Positions 6,664 through 12,616 of a stretch of DNA of 12,616 bases are shown in pieces (position 1 is the stretch's first letter; each line of letters opens with the position of its first letter). This stretch comes from Polyangiaceae bacterium (GTDB lineage: Bacteria > Myxococcota_A > Polyangia > Polyangiales > Polyangiaceae): NCBI GenBank assembly GCA_022447485.1, contig JAKVCH010000044.1:1-12616 (forward strand), given 5' to 3'. A model generated the notes under the pieces. It was not told the DNA's origin and did not search any database. It saw nothing but the letters and a program-made list of their open reading frames with translations. The translations under genes and the position numbers were made by a program.

Positions 6664-7292
6664 CAAAAGCGAAAGCCGAATTGTGTCTCTGCGTAAGGCC
6701 ACCACAGGGTTTTGTCGTCAAAGGAGCGCACCTGGGTCAGATGGTAGCCTACTTCAAGGAAAGGCAGCCAGTTGGAGGACTGAAAGTCGAAACCAGCTGC
6801 CAATAGCGTATCGTGCCCTGTCGCTGTACCCTTTTTGGAGCTCAGATAATTCATCTGCAAAAGTAGGCCGTAGAGCAGATAGAAGCCTCCCGGGCGATCT
6901 TGATTCGAGGAGCCAAGGTAGTGGCGAATGGTCAGTCCATAACCAAGAGCTAATTGCAGAGGGTCGACGGGAAAGGTTCTGAGGGCCAGGTGAATTCCCA
7001 AAGCCGTATTGGGTCCCACGAAGTAGTCGCGGGTATAGGCCAGGCCTGTACCAATGCCGACCTTGTCGAGGTCGAGAGGGGCCTGGTAGGCAACGAGCAG
7101 CGAGAGGCGGTTGACGATTTTGACTGAGTTGAGCTCAGGTGACTCGCTCTTTTCGGTCGCGGGCTCCTGGGCCAGTGCTCTGCCTGTGGAGCTGGAGAGC
7201 CCGAAAACCAACGAGAGAAGCACGAGGTAGGGGCATTTCTGTGTTAACCGCTGGCCAGGGCGAGGCCTTCGACGTCTTGGATGCGTTTGCAT
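6663..7292 (-). CDS. Small predicted outer-membrane beta-barrel protein
   Basis: A 209-residue protein with a signal peptide: a long basic N-region (five Arg and one Lys in residues 6-19), a hydrophobic core (21-34) and a likely signal peptidase I site after ALA (residue 41). The mature part is a run of amphipathic segments ending in alternating aromatic residues; I count about eight (near NRLSLLVAY, GIGTGLAY, ALGIHLALR, LQLALGYGLTIR, FYLLYGLLLQ, TLLAAGFDF, PFLEVGYHL, YAETQFGFRF). It ends in Phe, the usual signal for the BAM complex. This matches a small eight-stranded barrel such as the OmpA or OmpW folds, but I do not recognise a specific family. AGGAGG occurs upstream but is about 16 bases from the ATG, too far to be ideal; no other start codon fits better. 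It is convergent with the sensor operon and divergent from ndh. Confidence 0.72.
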   Translation of the reverse strand: MQTHPRRRRPRPGQRLTQKCPYLVLLSLVFGLSSSTGRALAQEPATEKSESPELNSVKIVNRLSLLVAYQAPLDLDKVGIGTGLAYTRDYFVGPNTALGIHLALRTFPVDPLQLALGYGLTIRHYLGSSNQDRPGGFYLLYGLLLQMNYLSSKKGTATGHDTLLAAGFDFQSSNWLPFLEVGYHLTQVRSFDDKTLWWPYAETQFGFRF

Positions 7293-7316
7293 ATCGTCTC
7301 GATTCTACCCTCCTCT

Positions 7317-7347
7317 CTCTAGCCGGCTCTTAGAGCCAGAGCTAGAG
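7317..7347. repeat. Inverted repeat between divergent barrel and ndh genes
   Basis: CTCTAGC (7317-7323) pairs with GCTAGAG (7341-7347). Inside them GGCTC pairs with GAGCC across a 3-base loop, with a small internal bulge. No T-run follows on either strand, so an operator or leader structure in the shared promoter region is more likely than a terminator. Function is inferred from position. Confidence 0.4.
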
Positions 7348-7487
7348 TGGAAAGTGACGCCGAGGTGCTTTCGCTTTACTTTTACTTCAGATCATCAAGT
7401 GGAAAATTTTTATTCATTGGCAACCATCGATGTCGCCTCCTCAGGGTGCGTAGGGACATCACTTATCGCTGAGCAGAGTAGAAGAAT

Positions 7488-8792
7488 ATGACTGAGCCAA
7501 GAATTGTCGTTTTAGGTGGTGGCTTTGCCGGTTTGCGCTTCGTTCGCAAATATCGGGGGCCTGGGCATATCACCATTATCGATAAAGAGAATCATCATCT
7601 CTTTCAACCCTTACTGTACCAGGTGGCTTCGGCGGCCCTTTCTGCCACTGATATTGCCACGCCGATTCGCAGCGTTTTTCAGGGGCGAAAAAATGTCTCG
7701 GTCGTGATGGATGAAGTTGAGGAGCTCCGTCTGAGCGAGCGAGAGGTAGTCTGCTCTCGCGCGACCCTCTCTTATGATTACTTAGTGATTGCTTTAGGAG
7801 GGCAGACTTCCTACTTTGGCAATGACCACTGGGCGACCCACGCGCCGGGTTTGAAGACCCTTGAAGACGCTCTGACGATTCGCTCGCGCATGTTAGCTAA
7901 TTTTGAGCTGGCAGAGACATCTTCCTCGACCGACGAGCGTGCCAAGTTGATGAGGATGGTGATTGTGGGGGCAGGGCCAACAGGGGTCGAGCTAGCCGGC
8001 TCATTTGCTGATCTGACTCGTAAGATCTTTCGCCGTAACTTTCGCAATATTCAGCCAGAACACTCGCAAATTTTGCTGGTTGATGGCTCAGAGCGGGTTT
8101 TGATGCCCTATTCGCCGAAGCTATCTCATTCCGCTCAGGCACAGCTCGAGAAACTCGGCGTTGAGGTTCAGCTCGACACCATGGTCACCGATGTCGAAGA
8201 GAATAGAATCACGCTTCAGCGAAAAGGCAGCGACGAAAAGGAGACCTTGGATGCAGGCTTGATCGTCTGGGGTGGTGGAGTCGCTGCGAGCTCGATCACC
8301 CAAGAGCTTGCTACTCCGAAAGACCGAGCTGGGCGACTAGAAGTCACCGCGAACCTAAGCCTTCCCAATCATCCCGAGGTATTTGCTGTGGGAGATATTG
8401 CTCAAGTGAAGAGCAAGAACGGGACAGCCGTACCAGGCGTCGCGCCAGCTGCTTTGCAGATGGGTCAGTATGTGGCGGAGTATTTGCAAAAGAAATTAAA
8501 GTCGCAGCCGTTGCCCCCTGCCTTTTCTTATTGGGATAAAGGTTCTCTCGCCACCATTGGTCGTTCAAAGGCTGTGGCTCAAATGGGGAAAGTCGAGGTG
8601 AGTGGACTTTTTGCTTGGCTCAGTTGGTTGTTGATCCACTTGGTTTTTTTGATCGACTTTCGCAATCGGTTGATGACTCTGATTCAATGGTTCTTTCAGT
8701 ACATCAACTTCCGGGCAGGAGCGCGCATTATCCCGACCGACCAATTCACGAGTCGTCGTCGTGACTCTCACCTGCCGCCTCAAGGCGAATAA
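7488..8792 (+). CDS. ndh: Type II NADH:quinone oxidoreductase
   Basis: A 434-residue single-subunit, non-proton-pumping NADH dehydrogenase that passes electrons from NADH through FAD to quinone at the inner face of the membrane. The FAD-binding Rossmann motif GGGFAG is at residues 10-15 and the NAD(P)H-binding GAGPTGVELAG starts at 161. GD (302-303) in VFAVGDIAQV contacts FAD. AALQMGQYVA (Gln324, Gln327) occupies the place of the quinone-site motif. The hydrophobic and basic tail (about 372-418, GLFAWLSWLLIHL to FRNRL and GARII) is the usual membrane anchor. Length and motif order are normal for NDH-2. Monocistronic by layout: divergent from the barrel gene and followed by a strong hairpin. 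A weak GAAGAA ribosome site precedes the ATG. Paralogous flavin reductases are the main alternative, but the tail favours NDH-2. Confidence 0.92.
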   Translation: MTEPRIVVLGGGFAGLRFVRKYRGPGHITIIDKENHHLFQPLLYQVASAALSATDIATPIRSVFQGRKNVSVVMDEVEELRLSEREVVCSRATLSYDYLVIALGGQTSYFGNDHWATHAPGLKTLEDALTIRSRMLANFELAETSSSTDERAKLMRMVIVGAGPTGVELAGSFADLTRKIFRRNFRNIQPEHSQILLVDGSERVLMPYSPKLSHSAQAQLEKLGVEVQLDTMVTDVEENRITLQRKGSDEKETLDAGLIVWGGGVAASSITQELATPKDRAGRLEVTANLSLPNHPEVFAVGDIAQVKSKNGTAVPGVAPAALQMGQYVAEYLQKKLKSQPLPPAFSYWDKGSLATIGRSKAVAQMGKVEVSGLFAWLSWLLIHLVFLIDFRNRLMTLIQWFFQYINFRAGARIIPTDQFTSRRRDSHLPPQGE

Positions 8793-8878
8793 ATCGACGC
8801 TTGCCGGCTGGAAGATTGGGCCGAGTGAGCCCCGTAACTAAAAGTCCTCGTGAGCCAATCAGCGCTGTTAAGGCTCTC

Positions 8879-8922
8879 AATCATGAAGGCCCTCATCGTG
8901 CGTGATGAGGGCCTTCATGATT
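8879..8922. terminator. Bidirectional terminator between ndh and the kelch gene
   Basis: A perfect 19-bp inverted repeat (8879-8897 with 8904-8922) with a 6-base loop, GC-rich in the middle and bounded by AAT/ATT. Partial pairing continues outward (GGCTCT near 8872 with AGAGCT near 8930). It lies between convergent genes, 87 bases after the ndh stop and 11 bases before the kelch stop on the other strand. The T-run is short on both sides, but position and stem length make a shared terminator the best reading. Confidence 0.8.
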
Positions 8923-8932
8923 TCCTTCAGAG

Positions 8933-10990
8933 CTAAATTGACTCGCCCGGGTTGAGGATAGAAAAGCTTAACTTTCCGTCGTCGCGATGGGTCGAGAAGA
9001 GCGCTATTTGACTTCCAAATCGGAAGGCACGTAGATGTCGCACGCTCATCGGTATTTCAAAATCTAGTTCTGACCAGGTTTTAGAACTAGGATCGAAAAC
9101 TGCGATCTTTCGGTTCTCCTCCATACCATTTTCGGTGCGTACGCTACCGCCGATTAAGTAGAGCTTATCATTCAATGCGATCAATTCTCCGGAGAGGCGT
9201 GATTCATTGGGACAGGGTAGGTCCGCGAATTTTTTCTCCGCGATATCGAAAGTGAGGCAGTTCTCCACAAGGGCAAAACCTTCTTTCATACCACCGACGA
9301 TATAGTACTTCCCATCATACAGGGTGGCGGCGTAGGCGCGCCGTGGTCCGGGAAGGTTCAGTCCTGATCCTTTGAAGGGTGTTTCCAATTGACCGGGTGC
9401 ATTCAGTATATCCAGGCGATGGTCAAAGGCTTTCATACCCGGCTTTGCAGGGTTGTAATTTAAGCCTCCGAGGATCCAGTCTTCGTCTTCTGTCTGCACC
9501 AAACCGAATTGGGTTCGCCCCAGGGGAAGTTCGGATTGCCGCTCCCATTTTTCGTCGTCCCAATCGTAGGCCATGACGTCGGTTTGAGTCATTGCTTGGG
9601 TGAGCGCGGGATCTGCCGACATACCAAAACCACCTAAAGCAATACCGCCGGACTTTGTTGAGCCAGTCACCATACTTTGACGTTTGGCAGGATAGTCTGG
9701 TCCGCGACGAAACTTCAGAGTAGCAAAATCGTAGATGAAGCCAGCTTTCTCAAAGTTTTCTGCAGCGAAGTCATGTTGTCCCAGGCTGTTGTTGCCACCG
9801 AATACATAGGCCTCTTCACCGCGCCAGATAAACCCTTGGCGATTCTTCGCGTCGGAAGGGTTCTCAACGACCAACTCACCAAAAGTTGTGCCCTTTGAAG
9901 TGAGAGGCAGGAGCTCGACGGGCTTGGTGCGTCCACGGGTGTGCATGCCTCCAATCCCACCGACCGCAAGAACCTTGTCCTCGACTACTGCTAATTGATG
10001 AAAGAAGCGACCAAAGGCCAGGGGCCGAATCTCCTGCCATTTTTCTTGACCGACGCTCCACCTGCGGATCATCCCATCGCGGCCAGATGCAATCACGCTG
10101 TCTCCTTGGGCTGCTAGGGCGAGTCCAAAGGCGTCACCTGGAAAGTCTGGCCCCGTCGACCATTCTTGACTGGCTAGGTCGAGAATATGCACAGCCCCAG
10201 TCGGACGGCCCTCAGATGTCATGCCCCCGGCGACGACTAAGTGGCTGGCCGTAGCGACGACGCCAGCGGCGCGCACCTGAAACGGTGTAGGGATTTCCTG
10301 CCATTGAGGTTGGCTCTCATGACTATCGAAAACAAGAACGCTCTCAGCCCATTTTGCGGCGCCCGGGGTGCCATTGAGGGACCAGCCACCCGCCACATAG
10401 ACCTTGCCATCGTAGCTAGCCGCATCAATTGAAGAGCGCGCTTGGGGTAGATCGGGCCTTTCGTGCCAAGTGCCCGTCTCTAGCTCGAGGCAACGAAAGG
10501 TAGAAACGGAGCGCATATCCATTTTTTCGCCGGCCTGGTTGTGAGCGTGCACACCACCAACTTGACAGATCTGACTATCAAGAGCGACAGCAGCCAGCCC
10601 TTGTAAGCCGGTTGTTAGTTCTCCTACCTTTTCCCAAGGTTCTTCTTTTGAAGTATCTAGTTTCCAAACGGTCTGAGATTGTCCCTCCCGGCTGTAGGCG
10701 TGAGGAACTCCATGATAACCGCCCAGCACGTAGACGGCTGGTCCGTGCGAGGCGATTCCAAAACTGGTGACCGCCGTAGGTAAGGGCGCGACGAATTGTC
10801 CGTGCGCTTCAATCGTTTTGAAGTTTTCAGCCGCCGTTGCTCGATGCTCTTGAGGTGCAAGAGGCAGAGCCTCTTCCTCTTTCTTTGGCGCGTCAGTGGT
10901 GGTGGCGGTGGTCGGCGGCTGAGTAGCCGAACAGCCGATCAGGGCGCCTGCGATCAGCGCCCCTGACGAAGTAATGAGATTTTTTTTCAT
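8933..10990 (-). CDS. Kelch-repeat beta-propeller lipoprotein
   Basis: A 685-residue predicted lipoprotein. The signal peptide ends in lipobox LIGC (Cys20), followed by a Thr/Pro/Glu-rich linker (about 21-50) that would hold the domain off the membrane. The rest is a chain of kelch-like blades; I count eleven glycine-pair strands such as VYVLGGYHG, VYVAGGWSLNG, LVVAGGMTSEG, VLAVGGIGG, AYVFGGNNS, YYIVGGMKEG and LYLIGGSVR, plus a poor last blade, which would make two six-bladed propellers. Kelch propellers bind proteins or sugars and some are enzymes; no catalytic site is recognisable. Start: ATG 10990 is three bases after the stop of the HmuY-like gene, so the pair is almost surely one transcript, with the tail of the upstream gene (GGTGA) as a weak ribosome site. 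The context suggests a cell-envelope binding system; the ligand is unknown. Confidence 0.85.
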   Translation of the reverse strand: MKKNLITSSGALIAGALIGCSATQPPTTATTTDAPKKEEEALPLAPQEHRATAAENFKTIEAHGQFVAPLPTAVTSFGIASHGPAVYVLGGYHGVPHAYSREGQSQTVWKLDTSKEEPWEKVGELTTGLQGLAAVALDSQICQVGGVHAHNQAGEKMDMRSVSTFRCLELETGTWHERPDLPQARSSIDAASYDGKVYVAGGWSLNGTPGAAKWAESVLVFDSHESQPQWQEIPTPFQVRAAGVVATASHLVVAGGMTSEGRPTGAVHILDLASQEWSTGPDFPGDAFGLALAAQGDSVIASGRDGMIRRWSVGQEKWQEIRPLAFGRFFHQLAVVEDKVLAVGGIGGMHTRGRTKPVELLPLTSKGTTFGELVVENPSDAKNRQGFIWRGEEAYVFGGNNSLGQHDFAAENFEKAGFIYDFATLKFRRGPDYPAKRQSMVTGSTKSGGIALGGFGMSADPALTQAMTQTDVMAYDWDDEKWERQSELPLGRTQFGLVQTEDEDWILGGLNYNPAKPGMKAFDHRLDILNAPGQLETPFKGSGLNLPGPRRAYAATLYDGKYYIVGGMKEGFALVENCLTFDIAEKKFADLPCPNESRLSGELIALNDKLYLIGGSVRTENGMEENRKIAVFDPSSKTWSELDFEIPMSVRHLRAFRFGSQIALFSTHRDDGKLSFSILNPGESI

Positions 10991-10993
10991 GAT

Positions 10994-12616
10994 TCATTCA
11001 CCGAAGGTTGTCAGGTTTGGAGCAAGAGAGATGATGTCGAGTTCAATTGTACCTGAGTCGTAGGACTGAAACTCAATCAAGCCATAATCGCCCTCTGCGC
11101 CTTTTACCCAATAGATTTCATCCTTCGGAGTAATAGCGTGAGTCGGAGGGCCGGCGTAATCGTACCAGGCGTTGAGGATAGGGTTCGCGTCGACCGTCGA
11201 TCGACCCGTGATCTCTTCGTCGATCGACCATCCTCCTGTGGGCAGGTCGAGGGGGGTACTGAGCGTCGCAGCGTCGACCTTAACAGCTCCACCTGAGCCG
11301 GAACCACTGACGCCTGAATTGGTAGCGAAAGCTGTTCTTCGCAGAGCAATATCCCATTCTAGGGAAGAAGAAGCAGTATCGACTGTGACAACATCGCAGG
11401 CGGCGAGATTCAGGTAAGTCCAATCCTCAGTCGACGTGGCATCGACAGTGAGGCGGGTTGGGGTGTAGTCCGTCAAAATTGGCTCAAATGAGACCTCAAG
11501 CTCCCCATCGTCCCAAGACCAGACTTGAAGCTTAGCCAGGCCTCCCTCGGCAGTGCGAATCACGTAGGCTTGATCCTTCGCGCTCACGGCATGGGTGGGC
11601 GGACCAGCGTAGTCGTACCAATCACCGAGCACTGCATTGCCGGTGGCGCTAGGCGCTCCCGGACGGGCGCTTACCAATACTTCGTCTGAGGTGAACCCAC
11701 AGTGATTGGAGCGGTCGAGTGCGTCATAGTCGAGCTCCGCGCTGCGGACGGCTGCGATGGCATCGCCACTTGTTCCACCGTTGGTCTTTACCTTTGTTCG
11801 GCTGAAAGCCACATCCCAATCCGTCGAATTTGCAGGATCCGCGATGCTGACCACGCCATCCTCCGCATCGAGATAGGTCCAGACTTCGCCATCGGAGGCA
11901 TTCACTGCATAGGAGTCGTCGCGACTGGAGCCCCCTCCGGCGCCGATTGCCTGATTTTCCTCGTCCTCCTCTGAATTGCCCTCTTCGGGAATATTCTCCA
12001 GGTCTTGGTCCGGGATATCTGTACTGGCTATTCTAGCCCACCGAAACTTGACAATCGCGGGGCTTCCCGCCTCGTCATAGTAATCCAAGACTTGAAACTT
12101 GTAGAAGTTCTTCTCGGTTGATGAAATCACGTAGACGGTCTCTTTAGCCGTAAGAGTGTGGTTACTGATATCGTAGTCATACCAATCATCTGTGCCATTC
12201 GAGAAGGCGCTGTCAGCCGTATCGTCCCGGTCGTTATCGCTGTCAGCTTGATCGATCAACCATCCTTCTTTCGGTGGCTCCTCTACTTCGTCGAAGTCCA
12301 CGTCTGTTAAGCGCGCAACCTGGACCCCACCATCACCGCTGACGCCACCATTGGTGAGGATGAAGAATCGTTTAAACTTTAGGTCCCATTTATCCTCCGT
12401 TGCTTCTCCTGTTTCGAGGTCGAGAAATTGGTAGGCATCTTGAGAAGACGCATCAACGACGGTGGTCACCGTCGTGCCGTCGGCGAGAATTTCGTGCGTA
12501 AAGTTACCGCTCACCCTCGGCAGGGAAAGCTCGTCGTCTCCAGCCAGATCCTGGTTTTCTTCCTCAGAAGTTCCTCCCTCCTCGGTCTTTTCTTTCTCTG
12601 GTGAGATGTCTTCTGT
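10994..12616 (-). CDS. Multi-domain HmuY-like protein, 5' end outside the window
   Basis: Three tandem HmuY-family domains. Counting from the GTG at 12514 they cover about residues 10-163, 199-346 and 352-496. Each carries the family pattern: a strand ending in Tyr/Trp-x-x-Leu, a WD(I/L/V)-x-(F/L)-x-R strand, a TN(G/S)GxSG turn, and WYDY followed 5-6 residues later by an invariant His (119, 308, 459). HmuY of Porphyromonas gingivalis binds haem with two histidines, but most relatives outside Bacteroidetes have no known ligand. The GTG at 12514 is not the likely start: the frame stays open for 34 more codons to the right edge, these encode a Glu-rich linker, and no properly spaced ribosome site precedes the GTG. 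The signal peptide, probably a lipoprotein one, should lie beyond the edge. An acidic linker (about 167-197) separates domains 1 and 2. The stop lies three bases before the kelch start. Confidence 0.82.
   Translation of the reverse strand, partial: TEDISPEKEKTEEGGTSEEENQDLAGDDELSLPRVSGNFTHEILADGTTVTTVVDASSQDAYQFLDLETGEATEDKWDLKFKRFFILTNGGVSGDGGVQVARLTDVDFDEVEEPPKEGWLIDQADSDNDRDDTADSAFSNGTDDWYDYDISNHTLTAKETVYVISSTEKNFYKFQVLDYYDEAGSPAIVKFRWARIASTDIPDQDLENIPEEGNSEEDEENQAIGAGGGSSRDDSYAVNASDGEVWTYLDAEDGVVSIADPANSTDWDVAFSRTKVKTNGGTSGDAIAAVRSAELDYDALDRSNHCGFTSDEVLVSARPGAPSATGNAVLGDWYDYAGPPTHAVSAKDQAYVIRTAEGGLAKLQVWSWDDGELEVSFEPILTDYTPTRLTVDATSTEDWTYLNLAACDVVTVDTASSSLEWDIALRRTAFATNSGVSGSGSGGAVKVDAATLSTPLDLPTGGWSIDEEITGRSTVDANPILNAWYDYAGPPTHAITPKDEIYWVKGAEGDYGLIEFQSYDSGTIELDIISLAPNLTTFGE

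Noticed and set aside
12512..12514. GTG at 12514 as start of the HmuY-like gene
   Set aside because: The same frame is open for 34 more codons to the window edge, with a linker-like acidic sequence; GAGG directly abuts the GTG, too close to act as a ribosome site, and no signal peptide follows.
10994..12616. Duplicated stretches as a CRISPR-like or mobile repeat
   Set aside because: The repeats are coding, about 450 bases apart and diverge at third codon positions, so they are protein domain duplications.

Overview
The window looks like chromosomal DNA of a Gram-negative bacterium. It encodes a predicted outer-membrane barrel, a lipoprotein with a lipobox, and signalling proteins with periplasmic sensors. 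The mix of a Cache-HAMP-cyclase receptor, kinase-like proteins, HmuY-family repeats and a large kelch lipoprotein fits Myxococcota, Bradymonadales or other former Deltaproteobacteria best. That placement is inference from gene content, not from a marker gene. No rRNA, tRNA, CRISPR array or intact mobile element was seen.

Layout. (1) Positions 1-371, minus strand: the first 123 residues of a gene that runs off the left edge, with a clear ribosome binding site. (2) Positions 372-1168: about 0.8 kb without a convincing gene, holding short open frames on both strands and several small inverted repeats. (3) Positions 1169-6614, plus strand: three genes joined by two 4-base ATGA overlaps. They encode a dCache-HAMP-cyclase-like receptor, an MscS-type channel with a C-terminal cyclic-nucleotide-binding domain, and a truncated pseudokinase with one membrane segment and a periplasmic Cache sensor. 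(4) Positions 6663-7292, minus: a small predicted eight-stranded outer-membrane barrel, convergent with the operon. (5) Positions 7488-8792, plus: a type II NADH:quinone oxidoreductase, divergent from the barrel gene across a 195-base region with an inverted repeat. (6) A perfect 19-bp hairpin at 8879-8922 separates it from the convergent minus-strand pair. (7) Positions 8933-12616, minus: a protein with at least three HmuY-like domains, truncated by the right edge, followed 3 bases later by a kelch-propeller lipoprotein.

The most interesting unit is the three-gene operon. A receptor cyclase and a cyclic-nucleotide-gated MscS channel next to each other suggest a membrane circuit in which periplasmic ligands alter channel gating. 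The cyclase domain, however, keeps the substrate-side residues (Lys629, Asp698, Arg709) and has lost both metal-binding aspartates (Arg589, Gly633). It is therefore either a pseudocyclase or the C2-like half of a heterodimer. The third protein keeps only a degenerate kinase C-lobe fused to a second Cache sensor. The operon may thus be a ligand-sensing channel complex built partly from inactive signalling enzymes.

The HmuY/kelch pair looks like a surface or periplasmic binding system, possibly for haem or another ligand. Its promoter and signal peptide lie outside the window.
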